Source of the DNA: an uncultured Collinsella sp.
GTDB taxonomy: Bacteria > Actinomycetota > Coriobacteriia > Coriobacteriales > Coriobacteriaceae
Reading direction: 5' to 3'
NCBI GenBank assembly: GCA_902497065.1
Contig: CABVDH010000017.1
Coordinates: forward strand, 1-38,527
DNA: 38,527 nt
Part shown: piece by piece, positions 24,159-31,226 of the stretch
How the letters are laid out: each line of letters begins with the position of its first letter
Numbering within the stretch: position 1 is the first letter of the stretch
Notes under the pieces: generated by a model
The model's input: the letters and a program-made list of their open reading frames with translations, nothing else
What the model was told of the DNA's origin: nothing
Database searches by the model: none
Program-made: the position numbers and the translations under genes

Positions 24159-25406
24159 TTACTCGGCGTCGTCGAACGCGTTGTAGCGCTCGCCATGGAA
24201 GGCCCAGATAGCGGCGGCAAAGCCAATCAGGCACAGCAGCGACAGAATCAGGAAGGCGGCCTTGTAGCCGGCCACGGCGATGAACGTGGCAGTGAAGGAG
24301 CCGGCGACGGCGCACAGGAAACGCGAGGAGAACACGATGGCGCCGTTAGCAGTGGTGCGCAGCAGCGTCGGGAAGCACTCCTGCATCCAGACCTTCAGGA
24401 TGCCCTCGAAGGCAAAGGCGGCACCGATGCAGTAGAGCAGCTGCGTGGCAACGTAGGTGACCGTCGAAGCACCAAAGAGCGGGAACATGAGGAAGCCGAG
24501 CAAGTAGAGTGCGGCACCCATGTAGAACAGCGGCATACGCTTGTCGGTATCGACAAACTTCATAAAGACGAAGTCGAGGATGGCGCGAATCGGGTAGCAG
24601 ATCAGGCCGATGGTAGACACGACGGAGATAGGCAGCGACACGACGTTGGCGCCGATCCACGTGGAGAACTGACCGAGAGAGTTGGCTGGGATGTTGGTAC
24701 CAATGTAGAAGATGGCAAGGGCGATGAACGGCTTGGCGTAGGGGCTCTTGAACAGGTCGGAAATCTTACCCTGGGCCTGCTCGCTCACCTTGCCTGCCAG
24801 ACGGTCCTCGTGCGCCTTAATCCAAACCGGAGACTCCGGGATGGTCTGGCGGGCGATAAGCACCAGGATGGAGACAACGGCAAGCTGGGTGAACATGATC
24901 TGGCCGCCCAGGTAACCCCAGTCACCGACAACGGCGCCAATGCCCTGGGCAACGACAATACCGACAACCCACAGGATGTCCGAGAACAGCAGCATCTTGC
25001 CGCGTTTGTCATCGGGCGCCTCCTCGGCGATGGTCGCCAGTGAAACCGGCAGGTCGGCGCCGACACCCAGACCCATCAGAATCTCGCCCAACAGCAGCAG
25101 CGGGAAGGTCTGAGCAAAGATCATAGTGACGGCACCGATGATGAGCATGCCCATGGTGACCGAGAAGACCGGCTTGCGGCCAAAGCGGTCGCCCAGGCTG
25201 CCGCCCAGGATGGAACCGATGGCGATGCAGAAGGTGAGCGCCGCGGAAATCAGACCGAACTGACCGTTATCGAGGCCAAAGGTCTGCTGGTAAATGACCA
25301 GCGCCGTACCAGAAGAGATGATCGCGCACGAATCGATGTAGGATGCCATGCCCGAGACGACGGCTACCCACCAAGGGTTCACGTGGCGGTTGCGAGTGTT
25401 TCCCAT
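24159..25406 (-). CDS. MFS sugar transporter of the rhamnose operon
   Basis: A 415-residue transporter with twelve likely membrane helices. The signature loop between helices 2 and 3 is GGSLGDRFGRKPVF. The second motif is GLGVGADLPVSLATIAEEAPDDKRGKM, of the sugar/metabolite-proton symporter type. A central cytoplasmic loop holds the charged stretch AHEDRLAGKVSEQAQGKI. It lies between the aldolase and the isomerase genes, so it most likely imports the sugar of this operon (L-rhamnose by context). Start ATG 25406 follows AAGGGG; upstream in-frame codons lack a site. Confidence 0.88.
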   Translation of the reverse strand: MGNTRNRHVNPWWVAVVSGMASYIDSCAIISSGTALVIYQQTFGLDNGQFGLISAALTFCIAIGSILGGSLGDRFGRKPVFSVTMGMLIIGAVTMIFAQTFPLLLLGEILMGLGVGADLPVSLATIAEEAPDDKRGKMLLFSDILWVVGIVVAQGIGAVVGDWGYLGGQIMFTQLAVVSILVLIARQTIPESPVWIKAHEDRLAGKVSEQAQGKISDLFKSPYAKPFIALAIFYIGTNIPANSLGQFSTWIGANVVSLPISVVSTIGLICYPIRAILDFVFMKFVDTDKRMPLFYMGAALYLLGFLMFPLFGASTVTYVATQLLYCIGAAFAFEGILKVWMQECFPTLLRTTANGAIVFSSRFLCAVAGSFTATFIAVAGYKAAFLILSLLCLIGFAAAIWAFHGERYNAFDDAE

Positions 25407-25454
25407 TCTATTTCCCCTTACAATGTTTCCAAGCTGCCCAAACAGCAGCGATAA

Positions 25455-25497
25455 GACGGCGGTTTCCACGAGCTCCCCAGCAACCGGAACCGCCGGC
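25455..25497 (-). other. Intercistronic hairpin between rhaD and the MFS gene
   Basis: GACGGCGGTTTCC (25455-25467) pairs with GGAACCGCCGGC (25486-25497), nearly perfect. On the minus strand it begins right after the rhaD stop (gap 25407-25509). It may lower read-through or protect the upstream mRNA. Confidence 0.5.
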
Positions 25498-25509
25498 TTT
25501 TCTTACCTA

Positions 25510-26340
25510 CTAATCAACAAATGCTTCGTTGATCTTGATGCCAAAGTCACGGCAGGTATCCTTGAGGCCCTTGTCGCTAATCTTGTTGAGGAAGTCATCC
25601 GAACCGCCGTTGGCAGCACGCGCGGCCAGGTAAATCTCGGCGGCCTTCTCGACGGTGTGCGCCAGGCCAAAGGTCGTGTCGAAGTCAGGACCAGCGGCGA
25701 ACAGGCCGTGGTGCGCCCAGACGATGGTGTCGTAGGTCTTCATGAGCTCGGAGCTTGCCTCGGCGATGGCCGGGCCACCTGGGACCATCCAGGGCACAAC
25801 GCCCACGCCGGTCGGGAAAACGACGACGCATTCGGTCATCATCTGCCACAGGATACGGGTAAAAGCGCGGTCCTCCAGCGGCACCACGAAGGACATCTCG
25901 ATGATGCCGGGGGTATGAGCGTGGTAAATCACACGGTCGGCGCCATCGGTACGGGCGGCGGCGACGCAGTGGTTCATGTAATGGCTCTCGAACTCACTGG
26001 TCGGGCGGGCGCCGTTGGCAAGACCCCACACAACGCGGAAGGCGTCGCCGGTCTCGTTGATCTCGACGATGCCGATGTTGGCATGCGGATCCTCCAGGAC
26101 ATTACGCATATACTTGCCCGAGCCGGTGCTCACGAAGTACTGGCCGGCAAGATTCTCGCCACGCACGCCCATCTTGACCCACTCGCGAGGCTCCTCAAAG
26201 AACGGTTTGGCCTCGGCGACCTCGTCGTCGGTCATGCGGTAGGTAAGGTTGCCGCCGTTGCGCTCATGCCAGCCCTGCCTAAAGCCGTCATCGCACAAGC
26301 GGCAGAAGCCCTTGATAAACGCCAGATCTTCCATTGCCAT
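25510..26340 (-). CDS. rhaD: Rhamnulose-1-phosphate aldolase
   Basis: A 276-residue class II aldolase of the RhaD/FucA/AraD family, splitting L-rhamnulose-1-phosphate into dihydroxyacetone phosphate and L-lactaldehyde with zinc. Landmarks are WHERNGGNLTYRM (phosphate binding), YFVSTGSGKYMRN, the zinc His pair in VIYHAHTPGI, and the third zinc His in WAHHGLFAAG. The length matches E. coli RhaD (about 274) and exceeds FucA (about 215), which favours the rhamnulose assignment. Start ATG 26340 follows GAGAGGAG. It is the second gene of the operon after rhaB. Confidence 0.9.
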   Translation of the reverse strand: MAMEDLAFIKGFCRLCDDGFRQGWHERNGGNLTYRMTDDEVAEAKPFFEEPREWVKMGVRGENLAGQYFVSTGSGKYMRNVLEDPHANIGIVEINETGDAFRVVWGLANGARPTSEFESHYMNHCVAAARTDGADRVIYHAHTPGIIEMSFVVPLEDRAFTRILWQMMTECVVVFPTGVGVVPWMVPGGPAIAEASSELMKTYDTIVWAHHGLFAAGPDFDTTFGLAHTVEKAAEIYLAARAANGGSDDFLNKISDKGLKDTCRDFGIKINEAFVD

Positions 26341-26401
26341 TGTCTGTCTCCTCTCCGGGACCCGCAGGTCCAATTGAAAAACGTGAAAAGCCGATTGACG
26401 G

Positions 26402-26439
26402 CGGCGCGGAGCATGGTGTCATGTAGGGCCTCCGCGCCG
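26402..26439 (-). other. Intercistronic hairpin between rhaB and rhaD
   Basis: CGGCGCGGAG (26402-26411) and CTCCGCGCCG (26430-26439) pair exactly over 10 bp. It sits in the 203-nt gap between the rhaB stop and rhaD start, without a T run. Confidence 0.5.
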
Positions 26440-26543
26440 TATGTCATCGGAGAGAGCCACTCGTGCCCGGCAGGAGTCACTTGCCGCACGCGGGGCTGGG
26501 GGTAGGTGAAAGGTGAGTCGGGGGGGGCAAGCCCCACTCTCGG

Positions 26544-28028
26544 TTAGGCCTGGACGCCCTTGGGGTCAATGCGCTTGACATCGAAGGAGCGGGCAACGCA
26601 GGCGCGGGCATCGGCCAGGTCGGCAAAATCGCCGCCGGCGATCATCTGCACGATAAAGTTGCCGATGCAGGTACCCTCGATGGGGCCGGCGAACACGGGG
26701 AGCCCGCAGGTGTCGGCCGTCATCTGGTTGAGGTAGTAATCCTGGCAACCGCCGCCCACGATGTTGATGCTCGTGTAGTCGTGACCCGAAAGCTCGCGCA
26801 GGCCCTCGATGGCCTTAGCATACGAACGGGACAGGCTGCAGTAGTTGGTGCGCATGATCTCGCCCACGGTGCGCGGAACCGGTTCGCCACCCTCGGCGCA
26901 GGCCTGCTTAATCTCCTGGATCATGGAGTCGGGAGCCAGGAAACGATCGTCATCGACATCGACATAGGCCTCGAAGGGCTCGGCCTCGCGACAGAGCGCA
27001 CGGAGCTCGTCAAAGCCGACCTTGTGATCCATGAGCGCCTTGTGCGAGGTCTTGCCCTCGACATAGTCGACGCCGTTGATCTCGCGGCGAACGGACTGGT
27101 TCATCCACAAGCCCATGATGTTCTTGAGGAAGCGGTAGCGCTTGAGGTAGCCGCCCTCGTTGGTAAAGTTCTGCTTGCGGGCGAGCTCGTTGGTGATGGC
27201 GTGCTGGTTCTCAACGCCCAGCAGGCTCCACGTACCGCTCGAGATATAGACGGCGTTGTCATCCTTGGCGGGAACGGCCAGGAAGGCGGAGCCGGTGTCG
27301 TGCGTAGCGGGCAGCACGACAGTCGCGGAATAGCCGATCTTCTCGGAGATGTCGGCCGTAAGCTCGCCGAGCACGGCACCAGGCATCGTCGGCTCCAAGA
27401 AGATGCCCTGGGGAATACCAAAGCGCGAGAGGATCTCGGTGTCCCACGTGCACTTCTCGGCGTCGAGCATGCCGGTGGTGCTCGCGTTGGTGTACTCGTT
27501 GGCCTTAATGCCGGTCAGACGCCAGTTGAGATAATCCGGAATCATCAGGAAGGTTCGGGCTGCCTCGAGTTGCTCGGGATGCTCGTTCTTAAGGGCGAGC
27601 AGCTGGTAGAGCGTATTGAAAGGCTGACGTTGAATACCGGTACGGGCATAGACCTCGGCCGGATCCATAATTTGGTCGGCAACTTCGTAGATGCCGTCAG
27701 TGCGGGCATCACGGTAGGCGACCGTGTCACCGACGATCTTGTTATGCTCATCGAGCAGCACGAAGTCAACGCCCCAGGTATCAATACCGATGGTGGCCGG
27801 AGCCTGTCCGGTCTGATCCTTGACGGCACGCAGGCCTGCGACAACATGGTCGAACAGAGCCTCAACGTCCCAGCAGTCGTGATCGCCTATGCGCTTCTGC
27901 TCGTTATCGAAGCGGTAAACCTCCTGGTAGGACATCTTGCCCTCCTCGACCCAGCCAGCAAGGACGCGACCGCTCGAAGCACCGATATCGACTGCTGCGT
28001 AATGCTTGGACTCGATGCGACTCTCCAT
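26544..28028 (-). CDS. rhaB: Rhamnulokinase
   Basis: A 494-residue FGGY-family kinase that phosphorylates L-rhamnulose at O1. Signs are AVDIGASSGRVLAGW (ATP phosphate loop 1), TIGIDTWGVDFVLLDEH, VAYRDARTDG, TGIQRQPFNTLYQLLALK (RhaB-typical), ATHDTGSAFLAVP and SSGTWSLLGVE. NIVGGGCQDYYLNQMTADTCGLPVFAGPIEGTCIGN is the C-terminal ATP site. The length fits RhaB. Start ATG 28028 has AAAGGGAG; an in-frame ATG at 28055 overlaps an operator-like site and is rejected. It is the first gene of the operon, so repression at its promoter would control all four genes. Confidence 0.95.
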   Translation of the reverse strand: MESRIESKHYAAVDIGASSGRVLAGWVEEGKMSYQEVYRFDNEQKRIGDHDCWDVEALFDHVVAGLRAVKDQTGQAPATIGIDTWGVDFVLLDEHNKIVGDTVAYRDARTDGIYEVADQIMDPAEVYARTGIQRQPFNTLYQLLALKNEHPEQLEAARTFLMIPDYLNWRLTGIKANEYTNASTTGMLDAEKCTWDTEILSRFGIPQGIFLEPTMPGAVLGELTADISEKIGYSATVVLPATHDTGSAFLAVPAKDDNAVYISSGTWSLLGVENQHAITNELARKQNFTNEGGYLKRYRFLKNIMGLWMNQSVRREINGVDYVEGKTSHKALMDHKVGFDELRALCREAEPFEAYVDVDDDRFLAPDSMIQEIKQACAEGGEPVPRTVGEIMRTNYCSLSRSYAKAIEGLRELSGHDYTSINIVGGGCQDYYLNQMTADTCGLPVFAGPIEGTCIGNFIVQMIAGGDFADLADARACVARSFDVKRIDPKGVQA

Positions 28029-28041
28029 GTGCTCTCCCTTT

Positions 28042-28100
28042 TTGAAGCGATTCATTTACGGTTTTCATTATTATTTGAACCGTTTCAATTTCAATATGAG
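28042..28100 (-). promoter_or_regulatory. rha operon promoter with two LacI-type operators
   Basis: Plus-strand TTGAACCGTTTCAA (28075-28088) and TTGAAGCGATTCAT (28042-28055) share the form TTGANNCGNNTCAA/T and have centres 33 bp apart. On the minus strand TTGAAA and TAATAA/AATAAT flank the first site as plausible -35 and -10 boxes, so it fills the promoter spacer. The second lies between start site and ribosome site. The same form occurs at the lacI promoter (21149-21162). Confidence 0.65.
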
Positions 28101-28174
28101 TCATATCCAGTCCGGTGAGCGGTTGTTTTCAATCGGTAAACGGTAGTCTTTTTTGGTTTGAACCCTATAGATAC

Positions 28175-28215
28175 AAAGATGCGGCCACCCGTGTTAAGCG
28201 GATGGCCGCATCTTT
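28175..28215 (-). terminator. Terminator of the HAD phosphatase gene
   Basis: AAAGATGCGGCCA (28175-28187) pairs exactly with 28203-28215. It lies 32 nt past the HAD stop and ends in CATCTTT on each strand. Confidence 0.85.
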
Positions 28216-28247
28216 AAAATGCTATTGAAATGGCTTACATGCAGACG

Positions 28248-28898
28248 CTAGCGCACGGCCTTGACCGCCGCCGCCAGGTCGAACAACGTATCGAGCACGG
28301 CCTCGCAGCCATCCACCACGTCCTGCGGCAGCGGCACAATATCGGGGACGGCAAAGACGTGGCAGCCGGCCGTGATGCCCGAGACGCAACCATTGCGCGA
28401 ATCCTCGACCACGGCGCACTCCTCGGGGGCAAAGCCCGCACGCTCGCAGGCGAGCAGATACATCTCGGGGTCAGGCTTGCCGTGTACGACGTCGCCGCCG
28501 CAGGTCACGGTCTCAAACTTGTCAAAGAGACCGAATGCTTTAAGGTTGCGCTCGGCGGTAACGCGGCGCGACGACGTCGCTAGACCCACGTGATAGCCCG
28601 CAGCCAGCAGCTCGTCTAGGCACTCGGCGGCGCCGGCCTTAAGCTCCAGCTCGGTCTTGACCATCTCGTCGCGAATCTCCTTGTGGCGGACATAGATCGC
28701 CTCGGCGGTCTCGTGGCTGCCGTAATGCTCCTCGAGAATGCCCGTGACATCAGGCAGCGTGCGGCCGATAAACTGATGGATCAGCGCATCATCAATTGCG
28801 AGCCCCAGCTCAGCGGCGCCTGCCTTCCAGGCCTTAATCCCCAAACGCTCGGTATCGACCAGCGTTCCATCCATGTCAAAAATAACAGCCTTGATCAT
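28248..28898 (-). CDS. HAD-superfamily hydrolase (subclass IA phosphatase/phosphoglucomutase-like)
   Basis: A 216-residue HAD enzyme. Motif I is VIFDMDGTLVDTE (nucleophile Asp and acid/base Asp), the cap domain is helical (HQFIGRTLPDVTGILEEHYG), motif II is LATSSRR, motif III Lys lies in GKPDPEMY and motif IV is VVEDSRNG. This layout fits sugar-phosphate phosphatases or beta-phosphoglucomutases; the substrate is unknown. ATG 28898 follows GGGGGA. It lies upstream of the rha operon on the same strand but ends in its own terminator. A truncated close copy sits at 29952-30524 and shares its promoter region. Confidence 0.9.
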   Translation of the reverse strand: MIKAVIFDMDGTLVDTERLGIKAWKAGAAELGLAIDDALIHQFIGRTLPDVTGILEEHYGSHETAEAIYVRHKEIRDEMVKTELELKAGAAECLDELLAAGYHVGLATSSRRVTAERNLKAFGLFDKFETVTCGGDVVHGKPDPEMYLLACERAGFAPEECAVVEDSRNGCVSGITAGCHVFAVPDIVPLPQDVVDGCEAVLDTLFDLAAAVKAVR

Positions 28899-28958
28899 AT
28901 CGGTCCCCCATCGACTCTCACTGTCGCATTGCCGCAACTCTACCGCATTTGGCAACTT

Positions 28959-28975
28959 GTATATAACGTATATAC
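28959..28975 (-). promoter_or_regulatory. GTATATA-ACG-TATATAC palindrome in HAD promoter
   Basis: Perfect 7-bp arms around ACG, about 60 bp before the HAD start. The same site, with its flanks, occurs before the truncated copy (30577-30593, last base changed). It may be an operator or a -10 region. Confidence 0.5.
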
Positions 28976-29071
28976 CATATTGCACTTTCGTTACATAGAT
29001 AGAAGTCTTATGGCAAGTAACGCATTAGGATTATAGTTTTCGATCGAGTACTCAACGATAAGGAACGTTTC

Positions 29072-29950
29072 ATGATTTTAGACACCACGGCACCCGCAGA
29101 GGAGCTTCAAGACAAGCTATCGGCACTCGAGCAGCTGCTTTTAGCATGCGGACGCGTCGCCATCGGCTTTTCCGGCGGCGTCGACAGCAGCTTTTTGGCC
29201 GCCGTATGCGCCCGCATCATGCCTACCAATACCCTCCTCGTCCATCTCACCACGCCACTCATCGGCACGCCCGAGCAGGCTTCGTTTGAGCGAGCCGTTG
29301 ACGGACAAGCCAATGAGGGCCCGTATTTTAAGCTTCCCGTGCTCAATCTTTCGGTCGATCAGCTGCAACTCCCCCAGGTTGCCTGCAACGATGCCGACCG
29401 CTGCTACCACTGCAAGCACGCCGGCTTCACCGCCATCGCCAATCACGCCAAGTCGCTGGGCTTCCCCACCGTTATCGATGGCAGCAACGCGAGCGACCGC
29501 GGCGATTACCGTCCCGGTATGCGTGCTGCCCAGGAGCTTGGCGTGCGCTCGCCGCTCATGGAAGTCGGCTTCACCAAGGACGAGGAACGCGAGCTGCTGC
29601 GCGAGTGGGGCTATCCCGTTTGGAACTTGCCGGCAGACGCCTGCCTTGCCACCCGCGTCCCTACGGGCGAGGAACTAACGCGCGAGAAGGTCGACTTGAT
29701 TCGCGCTTGCGAGGATTACCTGCACGGTCAGGACCTGGCGCAGGTCCGCGCGCGCCTCGTCGGTGGCTGCATGCATATCGAGGCTGCACCGGCAGACGTC
29801 ACCAAGATTGCCGCTCTCGGCGGCACCGCGGTCAACGACGAAGGCAAAACCCCGCTGCCCGCCGCCATCGAATCGGCCCTACGCGACCTAGGCTGCGGCC
29901 ACATCTCCCCCGAGGTCACCCCCTACATCCACGGCAATATGAATCAGTAG
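29072..29950 (+). CDS. larE: LarE-type ATP-dependent sulfur transferase
   Basis: A 292-residue PP-loop enzyme. In lactate racemase maturation LarE adenylates the cofactor precursor and donates sulfur from its own cysteine, helping to build the nickel-pincer nucleotide. The PP-loop is SGGVDSS (34-40). ADRCYHCKHAGF carries Cys111 and Cys114. ACLATRVPTGEEL carries Cys191 at the place of the sacrificial Cys of the Lactobacillus enzyme, so a Cys-type mechanism is likely. ATG 29072 has AAGGA upstream. No larA, larB or larC gene is in the window, so its partners must be elsewhere or it serves another sulfur-transfer role. Its neighbours are two HAD genes in the opposite direction. Confidence 0.9.
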   Translation: MILDTTAPAEELQDKLSALEQLLLACGRVAIGFSGGVDSSFLAAVCARIMPTNTLLVHLTTPLIGTPEQASFERAVDGQANEGPYFKLPVLNLSVDQLQLPQVACNDADRCYHCKHAGFTAIANHAKSLGFPTVIDGSNASDRGDYRPGMRAAQELGVRSPLMEVGFTKDEERELLREWGYPVWNLPADACLATRVPTGEELTREKVDLIRACEDYLHGQDLAQVRARLVGGCMHIEAAPADVTKIAALGGTAVNDEGKTPLPAAIESALRDLGCGHISPEVTPYIHGNMNQ

Positions 29951-29977
29951 GTTACACCGTTTTACAAACGGCGTAAC
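29951..29977 (+). repeat. Stop-proximal hairpin after larE (copy D)
   Basis: GTTACACCGTTT (29951-29962) pairs with AAACGGCGTAAC (29966-29977) with one mismatch. It begins directly after the larE stop. The loop side CGTTTTACAAACG resembles the hairpins that open the 3' elements at 14588, 22522 and 33931. No further part of the element follows. Confidence 0.5.
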
Positions 29978-30524
29978 TCCTCGGCGCGGCGCCATCACCC
30001 GGGCAAGCAGCCACGCCGAAGCCACCGTCATCAACCTCGGCGCATTCCTCGGGGGCAAAGCCCGCACGCTCGCAGGCGAGCAGGTAGATAGCGGGGTCGG
30101 GTTTGCCGCACGCGACGTCCTCGCCGAAGGTCACCGTTTCAAACTTGTCAAAAAGGCCGACCGTCTTAAGGTTGCGCTCGGCCGCAACGCGGCGCGACGA
30201 CGTCGCAAGCCCCACGTGATAGCCCGCAGCCAGCAACTCGTCTATGCACTCGGCGGCGCCGGCCTTTAGCTCCAAGTCGGTCTTGGCCATCTCGTTGTGG
30301 AGCTCAATGTTACGGGCATAGAGCGCCTCGACGGTTTCGCCCTTGCCGTAATGCGCCTCAAGGATGTCTTTGACATCGGTGTTCGTACGGCCGATAAACT
30401 GATGGGTCAGCGCATCATCGATCGCGATCCCCAGCTCGGCAGCACCCGCCTTCCATGCCCTCATTTCCAAACGCTCGGTATCGATCAGCGTTCCGTCCAT
30501 GTCAAATATAACAGCCTTGATCAT
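29952..30524 (-). pseudogene. Truncated second copy of the HAD phosphatase
   Basis: The first 156 or so residues are a close copy of the HAD protein at 28248-28898: VIFDMDGTLIDTE, HQFIGRTNTDV, LATSSRRVAAERN and CGKPDPAIYLLACERAGFAPEECA are kept. The next residues (EVDDGGFGVAACPGDGAAPRSY) have nothing in common with the parent and come from reading a LacI remnant backwards. HAD motif IV and the last helices are gone, so the product of 190 residues is probably inactive. The promoter region is also duplicated. This looks like a deletion scar, not a new fusion gene. Confidence 0.8.
29976..30050 (+). pseudogene. Remnant of a LacI-family gene C-terminus
   Basis: This stretch matches the last 75 bases of the lacI gene at 22211-22285 in the same strand sense. 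In that frame it reads AITRASSHAEATVINLGAFL against ASTQASSQTDATAINLGAYL in the intact protein. The rest of the gene is missing on both sides. The remnant abuts the truncated HAD copy, and GGCGCA/C occurs at the joint in both parents. Confidence 0.75.
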
Positions 30525-30629
30525 GTCGACCCCTTCATCGGCTAGCGTTGCCGCAAATCACTGCACATCAAAACTTGTATATAACGTATATATCATATTG
30601 TACTTTCGTTACATAGACAGAAGCCTTAT

Positions 30630-30675
30630 AACCTGCCAAAAAGGGACAGGTTTAGTTTGGTAGGTTTTATCTGGG
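30630..30675 (+). repeat. AACCTGCC...GGTAGGTT hairpin repeat, copy 2
   Basis: It is nearly identical to the copy at 18881 (AACCTGCCAAAAAGGGACAG then GTTTAGTTTGGTAGGTTTTATC). It lies at the outer end of the HAD copy's promoter region, next to the terminator of the PTS operon. Confidence 0.75.
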
Positions 30676-30685
30676 AAAACACAAC

Positions 30686-30720
30686 CAGGGCCGCGACGCC
30701 CATATGGCATCGTGGCCCTG
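30686..30720 (-). terminator. Terminator of the PTS/transketolase operon
   Basis: CAGGGCCGCGA (30686-30696) pairs with TCGTGGCCCTG (30710-30720). It lies 43 nt past the EIIA stop in the minus direction; TTGTGTTTTCC follows. Confidence 0.65.
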
Positions 30721-30762
30721 TTCCTTGGAGAAGGATCGATTGATTAAGCGGGCAGACTACGT

Positions 30763-31215
30763 CTAGCCCTCGAGCCCGGCGTTGATAAGCTCGGCAATCT
30801 CGGCGGGATCGGTGCTTTCGCGCACCTTGTCGCGGAAGCCGGCATCCATCAGCATCACGGCTGCCTTGGAAAGCAGGCGCAGATGCGTGGTGCCAGCCTC
30901 ACCGGCGGGTACGTAGAGCGCAAGCGCCACATCGACGGGAACGTTATCAAAGCTTGGCCACTCAACGGGCTCGCTCATCTTAAGCACGGCCACGCCCGGC
31001 GTGTGAACCGCATCGCTCTTGGCGTGCGGAACGGCAAACCCGGCGACAAGACCGGTCTCGGCCTCGTTCTCGCGCGCAATGAAAGCGGCCTCTACGGCAG
31101 ATGCGTCATCGGCAAAGCCAAGCTCGACGCCCTGCTCGGACAAATAGCGCAGCGCATCCTCACGCGAGGCGGCGGCGTAGCCGATCGTCACCTGGCTGGC
31201 AGATACAAATCCCAT
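30763..31215 (-). CDS. PTS EIIA component, fructose/mannitol type
   Basis: A 150-residue phosphocarrier of the PTS EIIA type 2 family. The phosphorylated His is His64 in FAVPHAKSDAVHTPGVAVL. Downstream VALALYVPAGEAGTTHLRLLSKAAVML is typical. It takes phosphate from HPr and passes it to the EIIB cysteine. It is the last gene of the operon, 11 nt after the transketolase subunit, while its EIIBC partner is the first gene. ATG 31215 follows AAGGAAGG. Confidence 0.93.
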   Translation of the reverse strand: MGFVSASQVTIGYAAASREDALRYLSEQGVELGFADDASAVEAAFIARENEAETGLVAGFAVPHAKSDAVHTPGVAVLKMSEPVEWPSFDNVPVDVALALYVPAGEAGTTHLRLLSKAAVMLMDAGFRDKVRESTDPAEIAELINAGLEG

Positions 31216-31226
31216 GGAAACCTTCC

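Noticed and set aside
26781..28118. Plus-strand open frame of about 445 codons
   Set aside because: Antisense to rhaB.
29952..30524. Calling the 190-residue HAD frame an intact gene with a new C-terminus
   Set aside because: The C-terminus is a LacI remnant read backwards, and HAD motif IV is lost.
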